Shown: positions 35,240 through 46,500 of the stretch, piece by piece
Layout of the letters: every line of letters begins with the position of its first letter
Numbering within the stretch: the stretch's first letter is position 1
Source of the DNA: Vigna angularis
Taxonomy: Eukaryota > Streptophyta > Magnoliopsida > Fabales > Fabaceae
Direction: 5' to 3'
DNA: 64,000 nt
Assembly: GCF_016808095.1 (NCBI RefSeq)
Contig: NC_068974.1
Location: 32,472,825-32,536,824 of the forward strand
Notes under the pieces: generated by a model
Told to the model about the DNA's origin: nothing
Seen by the model: only the letters and a program-made list of their open reading frames with translations
The model's database searches: none
Made by a program: the position numbers and the translations under genes

Positions 35240-35463
35240 AATGTTTGAAGGTGGGCCAAGCCCAGATTCTCGGCCCAACCCTTTCGAGATAGAAAGCCGC
35301 GTGTGGCTCTGGAAAATAAAAAAGGAAAGGATCTAACCGACAATTACCCTCTCTTTCTCTGATCACAACCTCTCTCTCTCTCTCTCACACGCACACTCAC
35401 GTACACTTCAACTTCATCTTCTTCTTCCATTCTCATCTTCATTTCTATTCCCAAACACAAACC
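35240..35463 (+). promoter_or_regulatory. Promoter-proximal and 5' UTR region of the PINOID-like kinase
   Basis: Two opposed site II-type motifs are present (tgggcc about 35253 and ggccca about 35272). A (CT)n/(TC)n tract follows at about 35368-35388, then a pyrimidine-rich leader up to the start at 35464 (accATGG context). Site II elements and a CT-rich initiator patch are typical of plant TATA-less promoters; the assignment of the start of transcription is inference. Confidence 0.5.
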
Positions 35464-38400
35464 ATGGACGCAGAGGATCTAGCCGACGACCTTCACAGTC
35501 TCAGCTTCGCTTCCACCACCACCACTACCAAACGCAGCACAAGTTTCAGCTCAGAAACAACCACCGTCACGCCCTCCACCTCCTCCCACTTCCTTCACGC
35601 GCCAATCCCGAACGCCAAGCCTCACGCGCCCTCCTCCGACCCCTGCGCCTCTTTCATCCACCGCACGAGGCCCCTCGCCCTCTCGCACCTCCGCTTCACG
35701 CGCCGCCTCGGCTCCGGCGACATGAGCGCCGTCTATTTGGCGGAGCCCAAAGAAGAAGGTGGCGGCGCCGTGTTCGCGGCTAAGGTGATGGAGAAGGAGG
35801 ACTTGGCGAGGAGGAACAAGGAAGGCAGAGCGAAGACAGAAAGGGAAATTCTCGAAATGTTGGACCACCCTTTCTTGCCCACGCTGTACGCGTCCATCCA
35901 CGCGCCCAAATGGCTCTGCTTCCTAACGCCCTTCTGTCCCGGCGGTGACTTGCACGTCCTCCGCCAGCGGTTCCCCAACAAACGCTTCCTCGAATCCGCC
36001 GTCAGGTGCGCCCGCCGTTTCCTTCCAGTGAAATCATTGCAATCTCTGATTTTTTTTGTTTGGTTTTTTGTTCTGGAGGGAAGAATCCTCGGGTTAAAAT
36101 ATTCATTCACCAATCATATCAATTAATAGTTATAATATTATTTAATATAAATTATAATTCTAAATTCTAAATACAATTAAAGTATTATTATGGGTTTCCA
36201 CCTTCAATTAAGCAAAATTACGTGCTTTTCCTAAAAGGCCACTACATTTGAAAATGGTAGAAAGCTTTCAGGTGAAATTAGAATTTTTCTTTCCCAATCG
36301 ACACACAAGGAATTAACACGGAATTAGGGAATTGATTATGCATTTTAATTTTTAATCTAGTGTTTTTTTCATTTATTAAAAATATTAAAGTCTCACTTTT
36401 ACAACTTAACCAACCAAACCAAACAGTTATTACAAAAACTGTTTTGTTAAGAAGTGTGGATTAATTTTAAACAAAGAACACTTAGAGTAATATTAGAGTA
36501 GGTTTAGGAAATTAAGAATGTGATGATGACGACGTTTTGGAGAAGTGATTTGAAAATGGCGGCACGTGATGGTGTGATTGCCTATGCATTCTATGTAAAA
36601 TTACTTTCAAAGTCAAAACGACAAAGGACGCTGGTAGTTCAAATTTTTTGTCATAAACTTTGTGGTACCCATAAGGTGCGCATGATCACCCTTCGAAGTC
36701 GTGGATAAATTTTACTCCATCTTTTATTTTCTTAATGTAAATTTTACAGGTTTGTGGGGACTACGCATAGTTTTTTAACCTGAAAAAGTTCATAGCTTTT
36801 TTCTTACGGGAGAATCTACCCCTGTTGACGAATCTTCGTGCTTTTTTCTCTATCTAGGGGATAAGATAAAACATTTTAAACTTGATTCATAATTTCTGCG
36901 GGATTTCTGCGTTTTATTTCTTAAAATTAGTGAACTGATTGAGAGCAAAATCTTGCAGTGGTCCCTGTTATGGAAATAAATCCCCTTGGCCAGGGGATAT
37001 GGGATTTTCCTGATTAAATATCTGTGCAGAGTATAATTAATTAATTAATTAATCAATGAATTAGTTTGTTAATCTTTGTGTGATGTAATGGAATTTGCTT
37101 TTTGAATGTTCCCTCATATGTTCCCATATGGTGAGATAAAGAAAAAGAAAAAAAAAATGATGGTAATAGGTTGTCTGTTAGGCAAGGATTCAAAAGATTC
37201 CAATGCATGTCAAAATGTTTCTTTCATTTTCTTCGTTCTTCCTTCTCTGCTTTTGATTGAGCAGGCTTTTACGTGTTAGAAAACAGCACAGCACAGATCA
37301 ATGGAAACAAAGCTGAAACTTTCAGAGACATGTGCAACTACCCCTGATTTTTATTGTGGGTGAAATTACAAGAAAATGTTTCCTTTGCATGAAGAGTCAC
37401 TTTACTAACTGCTTTTGTTCTCTTGTCATTATGTGCACGTCTCCCTCTCACATGAAACATTAAGACTTTTTTTCTTAAACATGCATATGGTTGTGTCGTT
37501 GACTTCTCTTATTTTCTTCCATTTGCATGGAGATTATCGATGTTGTCCCAAAAATGTCGCACAACACATGGCAAGTTGAAAACCAAGCCACATTTCCTGT
37601 CTTGCAAACAAACAAAAGTTGTGATTAGTCATTTTAACCAATCTTGTTCAATAATTATGGTGTTAATCACAGGTTCTATGCATCGGAAGTGTTGTTGGCA
37701 CTTGAATATCTCCACATGTTGGGGATAATCTACCGCGACCTGAAGCCCGAAAACGTCTTGATAAGATCAGACGGCCACATCATGCTCACCGACTTCGATC
37801 TCTCACTAAAATGCGACGATTCCACATCAACGGCTCAGATCATCTCCGACCAAAACCCCCTTCCCACGCGCAACCATTGCCACGTGGAAGGCGCGCGCGT
37901 GGCGTCGTCGTCCTCGTGCATAATCCCGAACTGCATAGTCCCGACGGCGTCGTGTTTCCAGCCAAAACGCAAGCGAAAGAAGAAGCAGAAGCTCCGTAGC
38001 GGGCCTGCGTTCGTGGCGGAGCCCATGAACGTTCGGTCGATGTCATTCGTCGGGACCCACGAGTACTTGGCACCGGAGATCGTGTCCGGTGAGGGCCACG
38101 GTAGTCCGGTGGACTGGTGGACTTTGGGGATATTTATGTTCGAACTGTTTTACGGCGTGACACCGTTCAAGGGCATGGACCACGAGCTGACCCTGGCGAA
38201 CATCGTGGCTCGAGCCCTTGAGTTCCCGAAGGAACCGGCGTGTTCGGGCGCCATGAAAGACCTTATATCGCAGCTGCTGGTTAAGGACCCCGGCAAGCGG
38301 CTAGGGTCCCTGATGGGTGCTTCTGCGATCAAGCAACACTCTTTTTTTGACGGCGTTAATTGGGCGTTGCTGAGGTGTACCACTCCACCCTTTCTTCCCT

Positions 38401-38471
38401 CACCTAATGCTAAAGCTGTATATGATGATGATCATCACACTTCACCTGACATTTTCGTTGATTCTTATTAA
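35464..38471 (+). CDS. PID2: AGC-VIII protein kinase, PINOID/PID2-like, 446 aa
   Basis: Exons 35464-36005 and 37673-38471, with an intron of 1667 bp that splits the Arg before FYASEV. PINOID kinases have an intron at the same place, while WAG kinases lack it. Residues: ATP loop GSGDMSAV (83-90), Lys107, YRDLKPEN (201-208), DFD replacing DFG (221-223) as in all plant AGC-VIII kinases, and an insertion of about 80 residues with a basic cluster (KRKRKKKQK) before SFVGTHEYLAPE (305-316). The C-terminal end FVDSY lies where a PDK1-docking FxxF is expected. Known role of the clade: phosphorylation of PIN auxin efflux carriers at the plasma membrane. The third loop glycine is replaced by Ser (GSGDMS). 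The exact subclade (PID2) is from memory of the sequence type. Confidence 0.85.
36006..37672 (+). other. Intron of the PINOID-like kinase gene
   Basis: Starts GTGCGC and ends ttaatcacAG. It is AT-rich with a (TTAA)n run near 37030. Short ORFs within it (for example 36520-36708) have no support. Confidence 0.85.
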
Positions 38472-40860
38472 TGGAGACACCTCCATTTTCCACGTTCCTC
38501 TTTTCTTTCCATTTTTTTCCAACTAATACCATCAAATCGCCTTTTATATGTAATTCTACTACTACTACTAATAATATAAATATGTATATTCACAACCATA
38601 CTCAATCCTACAAATAATGAAATCTTAATCTACTTATCATCTCATCTTTTCTGTGCAATTCATAAGCATATGTCAAGCAAATGCAGATGTACTTAGTTTT
38701 CGGCTCCGCATTTTAAGTCACAACCCTTTGGTGAGTGAAAATTGAGTTTTCATATCCAAATTAAAGTGAGCAGTGATTTTTTTTTATATACTTTTTAATT
38801 GGTTTTACATTATTTTTAACAATAGAAAGACTGTAAAAGAAATCCACTTATAGTATTAATGAATACAAAGATCTTTACACATTAATTTGAAAACTTATTA
38901 TTTTATTTTGGTCAACAGATACTCAACTTTTTTTATTTTAAATTAATCTAGTTTACTTTCAACCATATATTTTGAAGCTTCTTTTTCATTATTTATAGGA
39001 AATAATTATGTACTTTAAACACATTAGCCTTGGTCTGCTATTGCAGGGTTTTTTCTATCATTCAGAAAAGAAAAAAGGAAACTATGAAAAGGTAGTTGCA
39101 TGATATCAGTCAACAACAGATACTGGTTATAATCATTCACCACGGCAGATTTAAGTAACTATTAGATCATCATGTAATAAAGATGATTATCCAATATAAT
39201 TAATTAATCAATTACTTAAACCTTTTAAAGTAAAAGCCTCGTTAAGTTATCTGAATCACTGGTGGTTGATGGCTTGGGGCCAGTGTTTGGCGGCTTGATT
39301 ATGGGCTGATTGTGTTGGATTTTGGTTTGCCACAATCCCTCTTTTCCCTCCAAAATTCTTAATAAAAAAGTTACACTGCAATACTTTTTTTCATTTCATT
39401 CTTACCAAACACAATGAAAAATAATTATTGCATGTTCTTGGAGCATCACACGTGAAAATGGTCCTCACCCAAGCACATTTATGATTTTGATATGAGAATG
39501 GTCCTGAATAATAACATCTCCAACTATTTATGCAGAAGTAAATTCTAACTGCCACAGAATTTAAAATCAAACCAAGCTATTTTTCCTACTTGTCACAGGT
39601 TTGTCATAATTACTTCTCAACATTACTTTTAACTATACAACTGAAGAAATTTAATATATTTCAATGTTCATTCAAATGTATTTAATTTTGCTTTCATTTC
39701 ACTTGTCCACACTTTACTCCAAGCATCATGTAATTAATAAATTGCAGTCATTAATGTACTTATTACTACCACTATGATGGAATACAAGCTATTCGGATAT
39801 ACCCAATATTTAACACTCAAAATTAATAAAAATTTAAATATTTCTTTCTTCTTTAATTTTTTAAAATATTTAAAGATAAAATTATAATGAAATTTTTAAT
39901 TCTAAAGCGAACAATATTTCAAAACTATAATAATATTATCTAATCAATATTATGTAATCGTACTTGGAAATGATACCAGCAAATGTGATGAAGCTACAAA
40001 TGGGAATCTCGAGTAGTGACTGCATGGAGCTGGAACATTGCCGAAAAAGCAAAATCTAGGTTACCTATTAAGAATAATCTAGGTTACTATGTGAGGATTA
40101 ATTTAACAGATATTAGATTTTAATGGTTTCATCTAATGCAAGGACTGATTTGCACTGTTGATGTCTTAGTTATTCATGTTATGGCTTTCTGCAGCACCAT
40201 TTTGTTTCATCGTTTCTCAGTTCATGTATATCCTATGGAAACGTAAACCAGCAACAAATATTTTCTTCTAAATAATGGAATGGTAATATATGTTAAGTAG
40301 TGAGTTGTTATCATATTTCTACTTGTTTTCCTTAGTGTGTTGACGTTACTGAACACTAGTATAATACTGATTGTACGACTGTAGGCAGTGACGACAAGCA
40401 ACAAAACAGTCGATCATTAATTAAGTTAATTCTAAAACAAGTTATGGATATATAGATCTAGTTACGTTAACTCTAATTTGAATTCATTACAAAAGTTTAT
40501 AAATAAGGTTTTATATTCAAATAGTTAATCACTTTTATTATATATTTATTTCAAAATTATTTGGATAAATATTAACTTGAACATCAGAATATTTTCTTCA
40601 CCTTATATCTGAACACACCAAACGTGATATCTGAACACACCGAACGTTGTAAAGACATCTATAAAACTAAGTTGTGAGCTAAACTAAGAGTAAAAAGACA
40701 CTTGATACTGAAAGACTTAATCTCGATCCAACACTGATATTATATATTTGAGTGATATTATGTATTTGAGGTAATTATGTAGTATGGTCTCACACAAGAA
40801 GAAATTACAACTACATATTTGAGTGCATATCTGCAAATGCTATTCTGATTTATGATATTA
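38472..40860. other. 3' UTR of the kinase and intergenic DNA
   Basis: Likely 3' UTR to about 38640 (aataatgaaatc near 38613 as a possible poly(A) signal). The remainder is AT-rich with no gene or repeat recognised. Confidence 0.5.
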
Positions 40861-40865
40861 CTTAT

Positions 40866-41408
40866 TTTTTCGGGTATAGGATTGAAGTCCCTTACTTAAA
40901 GCACTCCAGGTTGTCTTGAAAACCGGACGGACCTTGCTCAAAGCACTTTAGGTTGTGTTGAAGACCGTACAGACTCCCTAGTTGTCCTCCATCCCCTAAG
41001 TTATGTTGCTCATTCTCCCTTCTCTTTGTCCAAGCCGGGTGGACAGATACTTGTTAAAGGCACTCTGACGCTCAAGTTAATAATGTAACCGAGTGATTGA
41101 CACAACAAGTAATGCATATATTGTGCATCGTGATCGTAAAGTCATACCTAAGACCTTTATTTATACTAGTTGTGATGGACATTTACCTTTCGCTGACCTA
41201 ATGACGATCCAATCACACCTTAATCTACATTAAGGGCATTAGGCGCTTAATGAGTTATTATCGTTTATAATTTAACCATGTGGTCGGTCTAGATGGTCGC
41301 CCTAAGTGGTCGCCATGGAGTGATCGGCCTGAGGTGGTCGACCTAGGGAGTGGTCGGCCTGGGTGGTTGGTCACTCGACCCGATAGTACTAAGGAACCGT
41401 ACGGTACA
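40866..41408 (-). mobile_element. Solo LTR, 543 bp, target duplication cttat
   Basis: Flanked by cttat at 40861-40865 and 41409-41413. The left end ttttttcggg is a decayed TGTTTCGG-type terminus, and the right end reads ccgtacggtaca. It contains 'gcactctgacgctcaagtt', also seen in the LTR at 13854, which gives its orientation. A GC-rich run of short repeats 'ggtcggcct' lies at 41280-41380. No internal domain. Confidence 0.75.
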
Positions 41409-41934
41409 CTTATATTTTTTGCATATGAAAAACATATAGATATTTCTGAACATACTCCAGAAGGAAGCCTTGGGATTGAGATCAATTTATGATATCAATC
41501 ATATAACAATGCTTAAACTTACTCAAAAATATTAACTATGGTCAGGATTCAAGTGAGTTTGAGTATAATATTGAATAAAAATAAATGAGATCAGTAATAT
41601 ATAAGACCTACAAATAATTTATTTTAAAATTTTGAGTTAATGTAATATCTAGATATCTTATATTGTTATATTGTTTGGTTGCGGTTCATTGTGTCAAAAT
41701 TTGAAGAGTTTTGGATAAGATGAGAAAATGCAACCGATGATCTTTTGAAAGCAAAATGGTGTGCAGTGGTAGTTTTCACGTGCACTCGTCCTAGTATTAG
41801 AGGTAGCCCTTGTGCTGGTTGTATGCATAACAGTATTGAGGATTTTCTTATAACATTAATAAAAGGATTTTTCTTGTTTGTACATTGAATTAGTTGAAAT
41901 TATAATAATAATAATTATTATTATTGTAACATAC

Positions 41935-42270
41935 AGACCGAACGATCCAAAAAAGACATAGCTGAATCAACCTAACCGGACGGATATACTAAGACCGGCC
42001 GGTAAGTTCTCTAGATCATTAAGATCATGATTAAGGTAAACAACGATTAGAGTCATTGGGCTAAAATTGGGTCGTGATTAACTCTTCACTAATTTCAAGC
42101 CCATGACGAAAACTATAAATACATGTTAAAGGTAAGTGGTAGATAAGTTGCTTGTAGGATCTTTGACAGGTTCCCTCGAAGAGCAAGCCAGCGGAGCTTG
42201 AAACGAGACCAGACGGCAAAAAGGCAAAATTGTGAAGGACTTTAGTGAACTCACCTCCATAACCGAAACA
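41935..42270 (+). mobile_element. Solo LTR, 336 bp, target duplication attat
   Basis: Starts tgtaacatacagaccgaac and ends ccataaccgaaaca; attat lies at 41930-41934 and 42271-42275. A TATA box (actataaatacatg, about 42110) agrees with plus orientation. The local sequence is AT-repetitive, so the duplication is slightly less compelling than at the other sites, but the termini are canonical. Confidence 0.82.
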
Positions 42271-42275
42271 ATTAT

Positions 42276-44050
42276 TATAACTATAATTAATATTAATAAA
42301 TCCAATATTAATAAAATATAATATTCATAATAACTATAATAATAATATTGTGAATTTTTATTATCATTTAATAGGATTCTATAAACTGTAAACATTTGAT
42401 TTCATATACAATAATATCATTTTATAATAAAACTTAATTATTGTTATAATTATTATAAAGATATAGAAAATAATATTTTAAAATTGATATAATTTTAAAA
42501 AAAGTTAGACTTGATAATTTTAATATTAAAATAATTAAATATAAATAGTTTTGTTATATATGAGTTTTATTATTTTAAAATACAATCTTTATAAATATTT
42601 TTTTAGAATTTTATGGCTTTTATCAAGCCTACTTTCCTTTTTGCATATCTGATTGTAAAATCAAGATGGTATGATTGATTCTCATAATAAGTTTTTTTAC
42701 TTTGGATCGATTAATTTTTTAGGTTTAATTTAAGTCATTTTCTTGATTTATTTCTTATTTATGTTGCATGTGTCTTTTTAATTTTTTATTTTCTTGCATA
42801 TGTCCTGATAATTCTTGTGATATTTCTATATGTAGAGAGAATATTATGTGAAGTTAAAAGAATTTTAGATTATTAGAATTGTTGGGTTATCTTTTAAAGG
42901 TGAGAGGAGATAAATTAGTACTTTCATGTTAAGTTAATAAATTGATGTTGTTAAAACGTGATATTGGTGTTTTAAGTTGTGAATGATCATTTATATGCTC
43001 TATTATGATGAATTACATGGAATTATATGTGTGAATTGTTGATTTGAGTTTTGAAATTGTGTAGTATGCATAATTATGTGTAACTTGTATTGTATTGGTG
43101 AAATACTTGAAATTGATCAATGTATTATCGAGAACAATGTTGTTAAGATCGCGAGTAAGATGACAAGATTGCACGATCTTGTGAGTTTTGACCCCGAACT
43201 AACACAGACACTAGATCAAAAGTTAGCCAAATCAGAGCAATCTTCCAAGTTTGATTGTTGGATCATTCATCATGTCAATCTTACTTCAGTCCTCCACAAT
43301 GCGATATTAAGGTTTAAAGGACTTGTGTGAATTTGTGATGATAGAGTAGAAGTTGTGGTGGAGTTAAAGTCTCTTGACTCTCGCATATAAAAAACAGATT
43401 CATGAACAATAAACATACAACCTTGACATTACTGTTTATATTTTATAATTTTATAATTAAATATTTTATATTTTTAGTTTTTTATATTATATTTTATAAT
43501 TTCATAAACTATAATTTTAATTAAATTTTAAATTGTCTCGTTAAATATAACAAATTTTTAATGGATATCTTATCTTCATAATATCTTTTAATTAAATACT
43601 ATGTAACTACTTCTAAATAATATGATCAAGCAAGAGGGTTTACATCAAATAATTACTATGAATATTTATCTAGAAAGATTTAATTAAAAAAATTAAAATT
43701 TTAAAGATTCAATATGTTACAAAAGTTTAATAGAAACTCAATTTAAAATTTCTCAAATTTATCATATTCAAAACATAATTAAACCTTGAAAAAAAAAGAG
43801 AATAAAACATACTACCTTTATTTACAGTTATAACTATTATAAGTTAATTAAAAAAACCAAAAACACAAATTTAATTTCCAATGCCGGTTAAAACCATTTC
43901 TAAAAATCAACTAACACATTAAAAAATGAAATTAAACAAAAAAAGTTAAAAAAAATAAATCATATTTAAAAGAAAAAAAGAGAGAGAAAAACGTGTTTCC
44001 ACACATAATTTAAAATAAAATTGAAATCAAGTTTGAAATCACAATTTCAA
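42276..44050. other. AT-rich intergenic DNA
   Basis: No gene recognised. The 84-residue plus-strand ORF at 43076-43330 lies in a slightly GC-richer patch but matches no family I know. Confidence 0.5.
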
Positions 44051-44169
44051 AATCTATACTTTATATTTATATATGAAGAAAATTTGCTTTTCGTATACAT
44101 ATATTTTTTTTCTATTTTTTTAAGTAACTGTTATTTTTAAAATAAAATAATTATATTTTAATTTTAAAC

Positions 44170-44345
44170 GATTCTTCCTCACTTCCTCTCTTCTTCACTC
44201 TCCATCATCCGCCGTTCACTGAACCATTCACTGTCGTTCCGCCGTTCACTTGCATTGCACTCACTTTAAAAATTTTCTCATTCGCGTACCCTCACAAGAG
44301 GGTTTCTCTCGTCTCCATCATCGAAGGCTCTCGCCACAGTTCAAG
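44170..44345 (+). other. 5' UTR-like exon with GTAAGC donor
   Basis: A pyrimidine-rich, GC-richer block reads ...ttctctcgtctccatcatcg... and ends 'cagttcaagcg|gtaagc'. It resembles a plant first exon. It could be a captured leader or the distal 5' UTR exon of the 48660 gene, whose coding exon is preceded by a splice acceptor. No start codon in a long frame. Confidence 0.4.
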
Positions 44346-45609
44346 CGGTAAGCATCTTTCACCCTCAACTGCTAGGGTTTCTTCGTATCTTCATCTTCTC
44401 ACCTTTTGACCGATTGTTTTACCTTTTTCTTCATTTTTCACCGATTGAATTCGGTTTCCTCAGTTTTTGTTCCGGCCAAACAGTGATTCGACCCGTGGAG
44501 GTAGGAGCTAACCGAGGTAGATGTGGTTGATGCTGCAAGTGTAGCTGCGTGTTCGTTCCCCTTTCGAAGTAAGGGTTTTTGTTTCGTAATTACTCTCTGA
44601 GGTAGGCAACAACTTCTTCTGCCAATAACTTTGATGTCTTCTTAATAGCAATGTGTATACACACTTCCTCTATACACACAGAGGCACAGATTAGTGTTTT
44701 GCATTAATTCTCCTGTTGATACTGTTATATTTGGTTAAGCGAATGCTAAATGAAACATCAAATTGGGTAGCTAAGTAGAGGTTGTGGATTATTCTGGTCG
44801 TATCAGATAATGAAAGCAAACTTTTGAAGCTTATAGTGACCGTGGTATCCCCACATTACATAAAATATGTTTTGTAAAATGATTAATATGGAGTATTGTT
44901 TTTACCATAATGCTATCTTGTAGCTGATTATGTTATTGATGGGCATTAAGATTTGGCTTGGCATTATTATCTTCAATTAATTTCTCTAAACTTTTTAGGA
45001 ACAGATTCTGAACTTTCATATTGATTTTTGGGTTTTCACAAATGTTTTGATAGCTTTTTTTTTTTCAATCAAACTGTTCTTTTATATATGTTTTCTGTTT
45101 TCTTATCCTATATTTTATTGGTTTACTTTGAACAAAAAATTATATTATTTTTAAGGATATTATAAATTAATTCTATTTCTATTCAGTGTGAGATTTTCAA
45201 TGCAGAACCAAGTCTAAATTGAACTTTCTGGTTTCCAATTTTGCTGTTTTGCACTGTTAGGATGCTTGCATATATGAAATTTGCATTTCACCAACTTTGT
45301 TCTTATATCTTACTATGTTCATTAGTGCTCAAAGGAATTCTAGCATGTTATCATGAGCTGACAAACTATTTATGTAACTACTTGGATCTAATTTTTGCTG
45401 TATTTGTCTTGTGCACAGTGCTCTAATGATAACCAGAAATGTTCGTCTGATAATCAAAGACCATTTTTGATCCTAACATACCATTGTTTACTTTGCTCAC
45501 TGTTATTTTCTCTTTTTTTTAATGTTTTTCTGTTTGTAAGCAAAGCTTTTTGATTTTTCCTCATTATTGTCTATGCTATATCTAATATTACTCATTGCAT
45601 ATTGGTCAG

Positions 45610-45713
45610 GAAAATAGGGTAGATATTACAGCAAATTCTCTTCATCCAGGAGCAATTATAACCAATATTTATAAGCCAGAGATTATTGGCGCTGTGCCAA
45701 CAGGTACTTAACA
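45610..45713 (+). pseudogene. Fragment of a TIC32-like short-chain dehydrogenase (one exon)
   Basis: Between an AG acceptor and a GT donor the frame reads ENRVDITANSLHPGAIITN followed by IYKPEIIGAVPTG. ITANSLHPG is the conserved segment of plant TIC32/RDH-type dehydrogenases, downstream of the catalytic YxxxK. No other exon of this gene occurs nearby (the NAD-binding GxxxGIG and YxxxK exons are missing). Confidence 0.75.
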
Positions 45714-46434
45714 CATTGAACCATTCATAGATGAATTTATGGTTTTTCTAGAATTCATGCAGATCTTGAATTTTGGGTTCAAAATAATCTATGAGTCTTA
45801 AGCAAATTTACAATGTAATGAGATCCAGTTCCTCTTTAATAGTTTAAGTTCAATAGCTAAGCCCCTTCGAATACTAATTCAGACATTCTCAACAGCATCA
45901 AACTTTTAACAATGATTATGAATAATGTCTTGGAAGTTACATCCACTTCAAGGCTTTTGATGTATTTGCTTCAAACTAAAAAAAGAATATTTCCTTAGTA
46001 AAATAATTATTTGTTAACAGTTTTCATAAGATAAACTTAATTTAAAAAGCAGAAAAAAATTTGCAGTAAAAGAGAAGAAAGTTGAAAAACACAAAAAACT
46101 GTTATAGAAATTTGCAGTAAAGCTAATCTTTTGTGTTTAGAAAGCGATGTATAGAACGTGGGAGCCTTTTCTGAATAACTTCACCTTTTTTTACCTTTTC
46201 TATTGAGGATAAGCCAAGAATAGAGTCCATAATTCAGCTGATTTTGTGTGGAAATCTTTTGGAGTTTGACTATATCTGGATCTGGAACTGGCTGGCTTGT
46301 TCTCAATGCAAACATCTCAGAATAATCTCAATGCATTTTATATGTAGTTTCTTGAGTAGTCATGTTCATGAGTATTGTATATGATGATTTGTGTGGTACT
46401 ATAATCACTCTGTTTCTTTTCATGTCATGTGCAG

Positions 46435-46500
46435 TCAAGGGGTTCAACTCGGGATGGTACTGGAGTTCACGACAGCGTAGTAAATCAGCTTCTGATTAAG
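46435..46500 (+). pseudogene. Fragment of the NSF vesicle-fusion ATPase gene (one 66-bp exon)
   Basis: Between a gcAG acceptor and a GTCAGT donor lies the frame [20 protein letters not shown] plus IK. This is the D1 ATPase segment after the Walker B motif in NSF (usually ...[22 protein letters not shown]...). Exons before and after are absent. The length of 22 whole codons fits a single symmetrical exon. Confidence 0.8.

Larger units (their letters stand above)
44053..46500 (+). mobile_element. Chimeric gene-fragment region, possibly a Helitron
   Basis: Three exon-like pieces lie in the same orientation: an untranslated-leader-like block (about 44170-44345, ending at GTAAGC), one exon of a TIC32-like dehydrogenase, and one exon of an NSF ATPase. 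All have intact splice borders and intron-like DNA between them. Collinear fragments of unrelated genes with introns are typical of Helitron capture. The left side has 'a|tctatactttatatttatat' at 44053, which resembles a plant Helitron 5' end (TC with A before it). No convincing 3' hairpin followed by CTRRT was found; candidates near 47255, 47992 and 48438 lack a stem. The right limit given is only the last captured exon. Confidence 0.4.

Noticed and set aside
35551..36113. Minus-strand ORFs of 116-126 aa across kinase exon 1
   Set aside because: Antisense shadows of a GC-rich coding exon.
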